64,000 nt of DNA from assembly GCA_020055645.1 (NCBI GenBank), contig CM034546.1, positions 98,518,001-98,582,000 on the forward strand, given 5' to 3'. The DNA comes from Tomocerus qinae (taxonomy: Eukaryota; Arthropoda; Collembola; Entomobryomorpha; Tomoceridae). Within the stretch, counting starts at the first letter, position 1, and the number at the start of each line of letters is the position of its first letter. Below, piece by piece: positions 50,549-63,124 of this stretch. The notes under the pieces were generated by a model. That model made no database searches and was not told where the DNA came from. It saw only the letters and a list, made by a program, of their open reading frames with translations. The translations under genes and the position numbers were made by a program.

Positions 50549-53255
50549 GTTTAAATAACAACTTATATTTTATGGGTATGGGGAACTACTTTTATCGAAT
50601 CTGAATTTGTGTGAAATCTTTTATCCGAGTTCACTTTACGCACTGGTGCAATATTTGCTACATTACTGGTATAAATGGCTATTTCATTTTGAGGAAAATA
50701 ACTGATAGCATCTATATAACTTAATTCAGTACAATTATGACAGAAAGCGGTACAACAATGTTTAAAATGTCACTATAATCAATACATTTCCTCATTTTAT
50801 TACCGTTTCCAAACAATAAATGTTATTTTCGGCTGCGTTTGACAAAATTATATGCTTTTTGAGAAGATCAAACAAAGAGCAAATTATACACATTATGATG
50901 CGATGAGAAACGAAAGCTTAATTTAATTAATATTTATCTTTCATTTGACCGGACGGGTAGATTGTAGATTGCTTTGTGATTTTTATATGTATACGGTAAC
51001 TAATAGCTAATGTAATACCTACAATAAAATGAATCATGCCACTTCCAACTGCAAAGTTAAAGATATATTTCATGTTTTCATTTTTAACATTTACCGGATA
51101 AATTCATTATCACACATCAGTCATAGTTCATCCTGAAGACACCCCTTTTTATTTTTATAACTCTACTTGTATTTCTACCTACTGACAGAGAGAACATCAG
51201 AAAGATACTATTATCCAGAGTCCATGGGCATAGGGAGATGGCAGATTTAATAATAAAATTCAAGATTGTTTTCATACAACTCTCATAGTCATAGACGTTT
51301 GAAATATGAATTGCTATGCATTATTTCATGCCCCCAGTGACAGACATGTAGGAAAATACAGATTTCCACCGCGCGGTATGATGAGTAGCTTGTGTGTTTT
51401 GGTCAGTTGTATTGAACAGCAAATATAAATATGTAGAACAGGACCATGATAATTTTTGATACAATATTATTTTTATTGTTACTATTACATTTATTATACA
51501 TTACAAGAACAAGCACGTTGCTCATACTCATAATTTACGTAATGGAAAACTGTAAAATACTATTGATATATAACATACCTTCCTTGGTCATAGTCATAGC
51601 CTGTTCATGAAACGCTTAATTGTAGACGGAGATGGACGGAGGTGAGATGTCCTTGTACGATGCTACATTGGCTAATATTTGCTGCCTTATTATTGCATGA
51701 TACTACATACTTGTAGTATGCAATAATAAGTATGTAGTATCTACTGCTCTTGTAGCTTGGAACCTACCACTATAGCTTAGTTCAGCATACAAGTACTAAA
51801 CCATTTTTTGTGGTCATTTCATTTATTTCATTTCATTCTTCCTCTGTAAAAATTGCAGAAATCGCAGTGTGTAATTGTATGCAATAGGAAGCGAAAGGGG
51901 TTTCCAAGTGTAGTAATAATTATCATTACCCTTTTGTATACAAATACCACTACTTACCGAACTACAAAAAAATTCCCCTTTATTAAATGACGACTGTCTA
52001 CTAGACTGAACAACATGTGATCTGGAAAATATCTGGTATGTTGGGTTAAAAACTGGCTGTAGACAAATTATAAACAATTAACACAAATTTTTCCGTTTGT
52101 TACAAGTTTGTTAAAATTACAGATTATTATAAGCATTGAGCCAATGAGTAATGACTAAACAAAATCTCTCCCGTATAAATTCTAACTTGTGGATTCCCAT
52201 TTGCAAAAAAATGTCTTTCTTGTGAATACAAAGAAAATTTTAGTTGTCCAGTGTTATTTATCCTTTACACAATGGTAAAATAAGCATATATCAATATTCC
52301 TCTGCATATCCACACATAGCTGCAGAGTTATAACGTCATGAGAATCCCATTGAGTGAGTACTTGAAGTAATTTTCAGTCCAAGGTTATTGATTACAATTA
52401 CAATATATAGTTGCAGTTCATTATAATGTGCTTATAGACCATTGAATATGCATTATATTATACTGTTATTATGTAAGCCTGGTAATTATAGGCATATTAG
52501 GAAGCACATAACAGATGTTAGAGTATTCTTTAGAACCGAATCTTTCTTACTATGCGTTGATGTTTAAACTAAAAGTTTTTTAGAGTAGGTATACGAATTG
52601 GTTGCTGAATAATAGATAACCGTAGGAAGCATTAGATAAAATACAAAATATTATACAGATATAAATACTTATACAAACTAAGCAAACAGAAATGAGACAA
52701 AGTCCATAAATAAGTGCATATACAAATACCTACAGCCGGTAGCCTTGTAATCTGGACAAGAAGAATATTTACAATATTTGATAGAAAATGTACATGTTTG
52801 TATAGGTACATAAATCAAGTTTTAAAAAAATAATCTAAACTATTAATTTTCTCTTGACCAAGTTGCAAGGTTCAGTTACTAATTTAGCCAGAATATTATT
52901 TTCCCACTTGAAATAAACACATTGAATAATAAAAAGTTATTTGATAATACAATCTTAAGCAAGGAAAGAAATCTATCCACTCGTATATTATTTGCAGTAG
53001 ATACGACAGAAATTATAGCTGATGGTATCCTGAGGTCTCTTATCTCCTCTACACAATGAAACATTTTGACTCACCTTTTCAGTCCTATACTTGAAACTAC
53101 TCCTACTATTATATTTTGGACACCGTTCTCCATCACATGATTGGTTTCGTGCTTATATGTCCTGTTATAGAGAGTTAGTGAAAAGTATCATCGGAAAAGG
53201 TTCTCCTCTGTAATCAATTTATTTTCTTCAATCCGTGAGACCAATTAAATTGAAT
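50549..53255. other. Intergenic, no gene supported
   Basis: AT-rich. A small imperfect hairpin lies near 51687-51731 (TTATTGCATGATACTACA against TGTAGTATGCAATAATAAG). No coding exon was convincing. Confidence 0.45.
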
Positions 53256-55289
53256 ATGGGGAAGAAATCGGAAACTAAAGATTCGTCATCTACAGCAACT
53301 AAGGACACAATGTGGAAAAGCCTATTAATTGTAGAACCAGCCTTGGTCCTTCACATGGCTTCGGCACTTCTTGTTTTCATGAGTGTCCAAGATCTACTTT
53401 TAGAAAAAGCTTGTCGAGTCAACTTGGGATTTTCTGATCAAGTGTGTGATGCTTTACAAGCAAGGTAGAAATAATGACAGAAATGACAATTGGCTATGAA
53501 TTATAATTTTGCGTATTGTACCCATTTAAAAATGTTTCATTAAAAATATTTATCATTGTCTAGAGAAACTGAAAACTATGCCGCTGAAGAGCAAGAAGTA
53601 CAAAAATTAATGGGAATTGCCATGATGTACCGAACAGTATTAGAAAACGCGTTTCCTATCGTATTAGTGTTCCTTGTAGGAGCATGGAGGTTAGTGAATA
53701 TTTGTATCACTACCATTTTTCTCTCAAATAGTAATCACGCTAAAATGATGACTTTTATATTCCTTTCTAGTGATAAATATGGACGTAAACTGCCTATGCT
53801 CTTTGTTGTTTTCGCTTTTATTGTACAAAATATTGGTCTCATTCTGTGCGTCTATTTCAGAAATAGTTTAGGAATTTGGTCTGTAGCAATCGTTTCATCA
53901 TTGATCCCTGGAATCAGTGGTTAATTTATTAATTAATTTTATATAACATACTCATGCAATTCATATTTATATTTCATTTATATTATATTATCATATTCAA
54001 TAGGAAATATTCCTTGTTTCATTATGTGTGCATTTTCGCACTTATCTGACACAACGAGCACTGAAAATAAAACAACACGAACAGGGATAGCTCACTCATT
54101 CATTTTCTTCGGAATAACATTGGGTATATCTTTAAAATAGATTACAATATGTACCGTTAAATATATATACTATATTTACACACAATATTGTTTTCCTAAT
54201 CTCATAAATTATGTTATATTATTAAGGACTGGCTGGAGGTGGAATTCTAGGATCCTTAGGATTCACAAAAGTATTTGCCATCGGAATAGCTATAGAAGTA
54301 TATGTCTTTCTCCACATATTGTTTCTTATTAAGACTGTTCGAGATGAGAAGGCCATTAAAGGAAAAACAACAGTAGACATGATCAAAGACTTATTTGACT
54401 TAAAACACATTAGTAATGCTGGGAAGGCGGTCGTCAAAAAAAGGCCTGGAAACACTAGGATGAAGCTCTGGCTTCTGTTTTTTTCACATGCCTGCGTGAT
54501 GTCAGCTATGATGGGTTAACCACTTTGTATTACAATAATTGTATGAAACCTACAATACACAATATGAACAGGAACTAAATTATTCATAACTAATTACAGG
54601 TGAAAATGGAGTGATGTACTTATTCTGTCGACTGAAATTCAACTGGAATATGGATAGCTTCGGATCTTTTATGACTTACAAGACAATTGTTGGATTTTTT
54701 GGAAATTTTATTTCAATGGGTTTTTTGACTCACAAATTAAAGCTATCAGACCCGACTGTTGGAGTTATTGCTTGCCTTAGTGCACTCCTGGCTTCCTTCA
54801 TTTTTGCCTTAGCCAATTCGCCTTTCCTTATGTATTTAGGTAATAATTGTGTTACAAGCTTATATGAAAGGAAAATGATAACCAAATTGATAATGGTGAA
54901 ATCATTGAATAATGTTTTCATGATTTGCAGGACCGATTGTTAGTATTTTTTCAGGCCCAAATATGATTGTTCCTCGTGCTACAGTTTCGAAAATAATCCC
55001 GCAAGCTGAACTTGGGAAAGTCAATTCATTTATGGGGTCTTTAGATGCAATAATTCCTTTGGTGGCGAGTCCTATCTACACTTACGTATACACGTCTACT
55101 TTTAATATACTACCTGGAGGTTTCTTTTTACTGTCGGCAGCAATTTTTTTGCCACCGATGCTTACACACTGGTAAAGATTCATACAGACGAATCATACTA
55201 TCGGTTTTTGAAGTAGGAATAATAATGTGAAAATATTTCATTTTAGGTGGTTCTGGTCTCTGGAGGGGCCCACAAAAAAGAAAGATTAG
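53256..55289 (+). CDS. SLC46-family transporter (major facilitator superfamily)
   Basis: Exons 53256-53464, 53564-53689, 53771-53919, 54004-54123, 54227-54514, 54600-54839, 54931-55171 and 55247-55289 give 1416 nt, 471 aa. About 12 membrane helices are predicted. A cytosolic tail is followed by helix 1 (EPALVLHMASALLVFM), QDLLLEKACRVNLGFSDQVC, then helix 2 and MFS motif A as WSDKYGRKLP (about 111-120). GLAGGGILGSLG is the helix 5 region, and the central loop is basic. The arrangement is that of SLC46A1-3 (proton-coupled folate transporter and relatives). The substrate cannot be told from sequence. ATG 53256 (MGKKSE) is preferred; upstream in-frame codons have no ATG. Confidence 0.86.
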
Positions 55290-55451
55290 AACAATTGGTT
55301 TGCAATACGTACACGTACACATATTTTAGTTTGTGTATTTGATTTACCATTCATTACCAATTATTACAAATTACAAATTTTTTAGGCGAAAATACACCAC
55401 ACAAATAATTTTGTTCTAAATAAAAGAGATAATTACAAACTAGAGTTCCCT

Positions 55452-55550
55452 TCATTCATTAAATCTCCAAATACCGTTTTCGTAACCCTCATAGGCGTAA
55501 TTAAGCAGGGCTTTACGTCGAGAATCGCAATATTTAAAAAGATTGAGCAC
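55452..55550 (-). CDS. Possible orphan terminal exon
   Basis: A 99-nt open segment preceded by a good acceptor (TTTTCTTATAG) and ending in TGA. It encodes VLNLFKYCDSRRKALLNYAY and continues to WRFNE. The composition looks protein-like. No upstream exon was recognised in the following 3 kb, which is occupied by repeats. It may be the last exon of a minus-strand gene whose other exons I missed, a remnant, or chance. Confidence 0.25.
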   Translation of the reverse strand: MLNLFKYCDSRRKALLNYAYEGYENGIWRFNE

Positions 55551-55864
55551 CTATAAGAAAATATATCATTAAATTAAAATAGGTAAGTATATAGTAGGCA
55601 CATCGTTACCCTACATAAACATAATCTTTTAAACATAAAGTGGGACATGCGCATGGAATTCTTTCACCATTCTTGTATTAAGGTTTGTGTATTTGTCCGT
55701 AATATTTTGTAATTAAGGGCCCAGTTCCTTTAAATTTGGAAATCTCTGATGACTATCAAAATACATGTAAAAATTGCTTTACAACTCTTGGAATTCTGTC
55801 TAAAGTTCTTACCCGATTTTCTTGTGTGGCACATTTTTGGAATCCTGAATATATTGTCGACCAC

Positions 55865-56131
55865 TAGTCTGGGGTCTTTTCCCTCATTTTTCCCTCATTT
55901 TCCCCTCCCCATCTTTTCAGAATAAATTGGCCAACTAATGTATTCTTCTATAGTGATTATCACTATGTACCACTGTAAGGTATACAGTTTGTGTCAATTT
56001 ATTCCAAGGAGAAGGGGAGAGATTTTGAATTAAAATACCTCGTATCCAAAGTGATTTTCAAAAAATTTTACTCAGACTCTTGATTCTCTTATTATGAAAT
56101 AATAAGAATAGAATACAGGAAGTCTTGATTA
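55865..56131. mobile_element. 267-bp MITE-like element with 9-bp target duplication
   Basis: It starts TAGTCTGGGGTC and ends GTCTTGATTA. It is flanked by the direct repeat GTCGACCAC at 55856-55864 and 56132-56140. Internal partial palindromes: AGTGATTATCACT, and TCTTATTATGAAATAATAAGA. Same family as 8329-9383 and 56965-57239. Confidence 0.85.
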
Positions 56132-56964
56132 GTCGACCACCCCATTGTACAAAATATACGATATTTAAATTTTCTAGCAGATTTTGTCGTTTGTAAAATT
56201 ATAATCGCAATAAGATATATATTAATGAGTAAACATATCTGAATTAACACAAGATATAGATATATTAAATATAATGGTATTTTGTACTTCTTCCGTAAAT
56301 GGATTCATGCAGATTGCAGACTGCTGAAGAAAGAACAATACAAATTGCTAACATACTGTGAACCTATATCTTGTCTTGGTTGAAAGTTGAATCATTCTCT
56401 GGCGAAAAGTACGAATTGGGATTCGGTTTCTTCATGTGGAACTGTAAAAGATTGTTGAATGCCTTACCTTCCTTGTCCCGTCTTTTTGCGTCGTGTATTC
56501 TGATATTATTCGTATAACTGGGTTGGGCTTCTGTTCACTTATTAGATTTCAGTCATCAGTAGGACTTGGAATTAGAAGAAGCAATGATCTGGTCTGGCCA
56601 TTAAGATTGCACAAATTATATAAAAAGTAGAACCGTTAACAGTTAACCTGTTCCAGGAAGACGCGACTCCAACCACCAAAAACTCAGACAGCCTCCAAAG
56701 AGTTGCAGGAGGTCTTTTTCTTATTTTCACATTCGTTGTACAAGTTCATTTGGAGAAAATCTTGTTGTTTGACTGTTTGCAACAGTTCTATTAATTAGAT
56801 TTCCCTGGCAATAACTTTTCAGCATAAGGAATTAAGGAAGTTATGACGAAACCAAGAAGCATAAACTATATAAGGAGGGTCCAATACAGAATTTCCCGTA
56901 AGGGATTTTGAAAGTTTATAAGAGACATTTTTCACTAATTTTATCCCCAAATATCCAACTTAGT

Positions 56965-57239
56965 TAATCAAGACTTCCTGTATTCTATTCTTATTATTTC
57001 ATAATAAGAGAATCAAAGATCAAGAGTCTGAGTAAAATTTTTTGTAAATCACTTAGGATACGAGGTATTTTAATTCAAAATCCCTCCCCTTTTTCTTGGA
57101 ATAAATTGACACAAAACTGTATACCTTACAGTGGTACATAGTGATAATCACTATAAGAAGAATACTTTATTTAGCCAATTTATTCTGAAAAGAAGGAGAG
57201 GGGAAAATGAGGGAAAAGACCCCAGACTACAACTTTGTG
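56965..57239. mobile_element. 275-bp copy of the same element, opposite orientation
   Basis: It starts TAATCAAGACTTCC and ends CCCCAGACTA. It is flanked by CAACTTAGT (56956-56964) and CAACTTTGT (57240-57248), a 9-bp duplication with one difference. It is the reverse complement of 55865-56131 with scattered changes and a short extra segment (AAAGATC). Its own flanking duplication shows that it is an independent insertion. Confidence 0.85.
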
Positions 57240-57503
57240 TGGTTGCTATCATGTTGGAAACGAAATAAATGCAGAACGATTACTTGGATGCTGGAGTGGG
57301 ATAATCAGTGTTGAAGCATTATAGCAAAGGTAGAGGTAAGGTAAAAATCCCTTATAAATCTTCAGAAATCTAAATAGCAAAATTCGCTACTGGACTCTCC
57401 TAACAGCGCTATGCAGTTTATGCTTCTTGGACGAAACGATAAAGATAAACTCTTCTGCTTATTAAATTTTCTACTACTCACAGTATTTTGATCCCCATGG
57501 CTA

Positions 57504-57618
57504 CTCCCCCACATACAGTAATGCCCTACCCAAAATAACAAAAATTTTGCACCCAAGTTCCTGAAGTTCCGATTTTTGAATGGGGTCTTGTGTAGCGGCA
57601 TTACTGTATGTGGGGGAG
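57504..57618. repeat. Perfect 22-bp inverted repeat
   Basis: Arms 57504-57525 and 57597-57618 are exact reverse complements (core CCCCACATACAGTAATGCC), with a 71-bp spacer. Likely the ends of a 115-bp MITE. Confidence 0.75.
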
Positions 57619-57680
57619 GGAAATAGGTTAAAGTAAGACACAGGTTGCAGAGGAGCAGGGTGAGGGTGAGAGTGAGGAGG

Positions 57681-57894
57681 GTAGAAAGACAAGATTGGTC
57701 TCTAAATTCACAGAAAAACCTGGTTGAGGTCTGGTAATCAAATCTAATTCATATTCATCTCCAATTTCGAGTTATTAAGGTTTTAATTTTAAATTCGCAA
57801 TATCTCGGAATTGGAGATGAATATGAATTAGATTTGATTACCAGACCTCAACCAGGTTTTTCTGTGAATTTAGAGACCAATCTTGTCTTTCTAC
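57681..57894. repeat. Perfect 86-bp palindrome arms, 42-bp loop
   Basis: Arms 57681-57766 and 57809-57894 are reverse complements with no mismatch seen; they begin GTAGAAAGACAAGATTGG and end CTTGTCTTTCTAC. The inner flanks (TTTCGAG, CTCGGAA) continue partly paired. A transcript would fold into a long hairpin. It is either a very young foldback insertion or a hairpin-RNA locus. Confidence 0.88.
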
Positions 57895-58656
57895 GACCAG
57901 TATTCTCGGAGGAGTTTCCAGTTTGCCAAAAAAGTTTTTTTCAACCTTGTCATAGAGTAAATTTCTATGCCTCTATGCGATTTTAAATCGTAGTCATAGA
58001 TACTTCCCCGTCAAATTTATTTGACCTTTATTTATTGAATTCCCCCGTATTTTGAATAACCCTGAACCTTAATAGTAGTTTTTTGTTTCAAAAAGTATAT
58101 TCCAACCCGTGGCAGATCCCCATGGAAAAATGAAAAAATTAAAAGTGGGTGGGAAAGCTCGCCAATTGACGTCATTGGCGAGTGTGTATTTAAATTGAGA
58201 TCTCCAAGCGGGGGGAATTAGGGATCGGCTGTTGTCATGTAAATTTTCCACTTATTTTCACTTGTTCCGAACCCCCAATAAATCGAATAATCTGCCATTC
58301 CTTTTCTAAAATATTATATTCTATATTCCTTGGTATATTCTGTGTTCTGATTTATTATTTATTATAATAACCATGGATATTTTGGCCGCCTCCCCTCATT
58401 TCCAAGGAATATCCTCATTTCGCATCGGCCATCAACTAACTTGTAATGAATATCATTACAAAACTTACAAAACTTGTGGAATTTTTTAAAGCGAAGAGTA
58501 CTAGACCCATTTGCTAGGCAAATAAGGGTATAGATTCTAGACAACGGTCGGTCAGGCGTGGAGCTGTACATTGAGTAGTACGTAAGCACAAGGAGTCGGT
58601 ATTATTTGACTTTTTTGTATGTACATATTTTATTTTTATTTTGTATTTCACAGACA

Positions 58657-60667
58657 ATGAAGTTGCTACGTACGCTCTTGCTACTCAGCATTATTGCATT
58701 GGCAATAAATGTGGAACTGAGTTGTGGTCGAAACGAAGAAGATGACGACTTTGCGGAATTTGATGACGATTTTGATGAAGATGAGTCTCCAGTATTTCAG
58801 AAAAATCGCGACAAACCTATTCCTTCCGTTGGTCAAAAAGGTACAGAATTTAGCTCATTTGACCCAATTGCAATGAAAATGTTACATTGCTGTCAAAATC
58901 TTTGTTCTGCAATTTGCAATCATTTTTCACTAATAATATAAGCCGGTGCTTTTCCCATATGGTTGTGAAATTATGATAGACCCACTGAGTAATAATAATG
59001 AAGATGCCAAAGAGGACACACTTGAACATGATAGCACTGAAGGGCCTAAAGAGACGATCCGTGAAACTAATTTTGACGACGATGACGAAGTGGTAGTAGA
59101 GGTAAATGACACAATATTTTTACTACTTTCTTTTACCTTGTAGTCAAAAAATTATTACACCATGATATAGAAGTGTGAAAATACTATAACTATTTTAGGA
59201 TGACGACTTTGAGGGAATTGATGATGATGATTTTGAAGATGAGTCAGATGGGAAGCGTCGCGAAATGCCTCCTCCGAAACTTACAATAACACCGGTTCCG
59301 ATTCCAATTAGAGGATGGCAGGCGTATTGGTCAGAACTACTGATGCTGTCTGGAATCGCAGTCTATATGATTAATTATATTCTTGGCAGATATAAAAATC
59401 AGAAAATTGCCCAAACTTTCTTTGATATCAATTGGGGGTTGCTTGAGGATAATTTTTTTATATTGGGTGACTCGACTAAATTGGAAGATGATCAGGCCAA
59501 CAAAGGGTATCAGAAAATGTCAGATTCTGTTTATCAGATGTGGTGTTCTGGAAGAGTTTGTTGTGAGGGAATGCTGGTAGAACTGAAATTGTTGAAGGCA
59601 AGGCACTTTTTAAAATCAAATACCTTTAATATAGAAATATATCATTGAACTATTGGTTAACTAATATGAAATTTCACTGTTTTGTTTTAAATTCAGAGAC
59701 AAGATTTGGTGTCTATATTGGCTCATATCTTTCGACCTACCAAAGATGTTCTTCGGTTGTCTGTTGAAATGGCTCGAGAAGATATTGATAATATAGTGTT
59801 TGCTGTTGCGACGAAAAGGACGGGACTTAAAATTGCGAAAGAGTATAACGATTTAGCAAACTATTGTCCTGACAAGAAACCAGGGGAAAAGTATGGGTTG
59901 TCTTCTCAGTTTGTGGTATTGTCAGAATTATCTGAAGTGGCTTCTGGTCTATTGGACTCAAGAACTTGTACTGTGATAGAAAAGTTTTCTCATGTCATTG
60001 ATTCGATACATTTTTCTGACCAATTTACTGGACTTAGAAGTGCTGACCCGTAAGTTGCTTTTGATTTTGTTGATAACTGATATACAATTCTATAAGTGGT
60101 ATTTTTTTATAGTTTATCTTGTCCCCTCTCAGTATATATGGCCTTTTCTGTACAGGGATATGTCTAAAGATGGAATTATGAAAATGCCGGAACCAAAGCA
60201 CTATTTGTTTTTTACCTTTAACTTGCCAACTACTAATAGTGGAGGGAATTGTGAAGAAGTATTTGAGGAAATTAAACCTTTAGTGCAGTTTGTCTTCCAC
60301 ACAATTGACAGGGTGAAAAGATTTCGTCTTACTAAGGAGGTACTTTTCGATATACTAGTTAGCTTATTATATTGGTATCGGTTATGCAAGTCCAATGTAA
60401 ATTATTATCAATGTTTGACTTTAATAGGGCAAAATTAAGGCAGAAAAGAATCGTAATAAAGTTGAAGAGGCCTACATGAAGCAAACACATGCCGCTAGAG
60501 CAGAGGCTGCTGCCGTAAGACGCGAGGAAAAACGGAGACAGGAAAAGGAACGCATCTTACAGGAGGAAGATCCAGAAAAGCAAAGACGCTGGGAGGAAAA
60601 GGAACTAAAGCGTGAAAAGAAAAAGAAGCAGCCAAAGATGAAGCAACTGAAAGTGAAGGCTCTATAA
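58657..60667 (+). CDS. CCDC47: CCDC47, PAT-complex ER membrane protein
   Basis: Exons 58657-58840, 58980-59101, 59199-59597, 59697-60049, 60156-60339 and 60428-60667 give 1482 nt, 493 aa (human 483). A signal peptide ([20 protein letters not shown]) is followed by a very acidic lumenal segment ([14 protein letters not shown]), one membrane helix ([18 protein letters not shown]) and a cytosolic globular domain ([31 protein letters not shown]). A basic coiled-coil tail ends [10 protein letters not shown], as in the family. CCDC47 with Asterix forms the PAT complex, which helps insert multi-span membrane proteins at the ribosome-bound translocon. The third intron uses a GC donor (AAG followed by GCAAGG). 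The second exon acceptor (TTATGATAG before ACC) is the least certain join. Confidence 0.93.
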
Positions 60668-63124
60668 ATTTAGGCGATTGCATTACGTATGAAAAAGAGA
60701 TTGTAATGTACAGAAGTAGTCAAAAACAAAAAATGTTGCTCATAGAACTGGGTTTGGTAAGAGCGTTTCAGTGTCAGCTAAACAATCTTTGTTGATAATT
60801 TTATCTTAAATTGAGTCCTGTCATGTCCTGTAGTGCAGTGCAGTTGCGGTTTTGTCGTTGTGATGTTACTCAACATTTGTAATAATAATTATTATTATAT
60901 CTAATAATTTTCCCTGGTTAAAAACTAAAAATTCGCCCGTATATATTGTTTTACTTGTGATTAGTTACAGTTACTTTTATCATGCAATAAATATAAAAAC
61001 TAATTTTTGAGTAAATGCGCAATAGGGGTAAAATGTACCGTACTTACTCAATAAGTCAGCAAATCCATTTGTTTTCCTTAAAGATCGAAAGACAATTAGT
61101 TATTAGCCGTCACTTCAGATTCAGATTAGTATCATTAATTTTTATGCCCAGAAAAAATGACAAAAAATTGGCACAGAAGATTGTACAAACAGTAAACTCA
61201 AACTAAGCCGTCGTATCCATTCTTGTGTTGATTTTCCTGTTCACGTTCTGAGTACTGATAATTTTTTTTTAAATTAGTTGAAAAGGCATTAATAATAATT
61301 TTACCGAAAAAGTATATCTAATAGGTAGATTAATTTAATATCTGTATAACCAAGTAGCGTTTACAAACATATAACAAAAAGGAATCCTTCCAGAAAAGAC
61401 AACACTAATTGCTGCATTTATACATACGTGTAATGTCATGTGTCACACTCCGACTTGAATTGCACTCAATTATTAATTGCCTAAATAGCTCTATTTACTC
61501 TACGTAACTTAACTCTATTTCACGAATAATATTATATTTATCAGATGTTTTGTAAAGTTGCAGAGGAGAGTAGTTTTCCCTACTAAAATTATGTACATAT
61601 TGCTACATATTATGTAATAATGTTCAAACCAAATTCAAACTGTTGTAGTAAATTATAAAGGTTAGTTATATGTTCCCGTTCGTTATAAATATTGTATAAG
61701 TGTCGACTTAAATGTTTGTATTTATATGTAGTAAAAGGAAAAGCATGTCTTGGTGAAAAATCTACACTCAAGGAAGTAGGTACAATAATAAAAAAATACA
61801 GGTTATTCATTATTCGTAATAGCCATTTTGTCTGTCTGTATTGAACTGTTATATGTGTGCAAACCTAAAATATAAAAAAGTGAAAAATGAAGCTGAAGCT
61901 GAATATTGCATGGTAAATTATAATAAATCCTCACAACGTTAAATTCTTTCTTCTTCAGTTTTGAAGCAATTTTGCTTTATTGATATCCGTTTTAAGTGCT
62001 ACAATTAGAACACTAAATGCATTTTAAGCTATACATAGTGATTAGTGCTACAAGGCTACAAAAAATACATTGGAATAGAATGTATTGAATGTGAAAGAAC
62101 ACTCACATTCTTATAAAAAAGGGGGCTAAATGAAAATCATTTATCTAGTTGATTTTTGATTTAGAATCCAGAAATACCTATATATAGTTAAATAATGATA
62201 TTGGTTATAAACAACATCATTGTGGAAATTGGTTAATATACAATTGGTATAATATGACCATCTTACATGTGGTAGGTTGACCTTATAGGTATAGGATAAT
62301 ATTATATACCAATTCTATATCTACGAGGTCGCCTATACACTATACCTATGCCTATACACACAAAAAAGTGATCTAAGAAATTAGTTATCTCGAAATCATC
62401 AGTAAACAATACAGCGTTAGGTTTAGGTTATAATCGTTTATAATTAACGATCAACTGTAGCATTTAAGGCATAAAATAATGTACAATTTCATTAATTTTT
62501 CCATAAATGACCAGAGCATGAGTAAATCACAATGAGGCTGCCCCACTTTGAACATAAACTATAAATTAATAGTATTTTAGACAAAAATACAATGAAGTGA
62601 GTGTCATTAACAATCAAGCACGTATCCAGTAGGGGGGCGGGGGGGGCGCAGCGCTCCCCCTAAATCTGAGAAAAAGAGAGAATTTTTTCCAAAAATTGCA
62701 AAAATTTTTCGCGCTTCGCGCGAATATGTCTTATTTTTGACATTATTTTTGGTTCCGCCCCCCCTTGACCAAATTTCTAGATACGTGCCTGTTAACAATG
62801 TTAATACGCGTAGGATATAATTTATAGCATTTATTTTTATGTGTTTGTAGTTTAGCTGACGAATCAAGCATATTTTTTGACAGTACACATTACTATTTCT
62901 GTTATAGTACAGGTAGAGTGATAGCTCTCATCACAATCACAATACAAATACAATGCATTTGTTACAGTAATACCAAAGATAATATAAATATAATAATATG
63001 TCTAAACTCTACGATCTACATGCTACACATTATAGTGTATTACAAACAGTATTTTTATATAGGTCTATATAGGTTTCCATATAGGTTTTTATTTTTTCAA
63101 TCCGAAAAAGCAAGTACCATTTTT
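60668..63124. other. Convergent intergenic region
   Basis: Between CCDC47 (plus) and the methyltransferase (minus). No gene supported. It holds the 171-bp MITE at 62618-62788. Confidence 0.5.
62618..62788. mobile_element. 171-bp MITE with CGCGCTTCGCGCGA core
   Basis: Inverted ends GCACGTATCCAG and CTAGATACGTGC. The interior has G/C tracts (GGGGGGGCGCAGC, CCGCCCCCC) and the palindromic core TTCGCGCTTCGCGCGAA shared with the 250-bp elements. The target duplication is not clear. Confidence 0.65.

Larger units (their letters stand above)
57240..58656. other. Non-coding region with two palindromes, upstream of CCDC47
   Basis: It contains the inverted repeats 57504-57618 and 57681-57894. The acceptor at 58651-58653 directly before the CCDC47 start codon implies a 5' UTR intron. 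No gene supported. Confidence 0.5.

Noticed and set aside
55865-57239. One DNA transposon of about 1.4 kb with 270-bp terminal inverted repeats
   Set aside because: Each arm has its own 9-bp target duplication, and a single arm occurs alone at 8329-9383, so two separate insertions explain it better.
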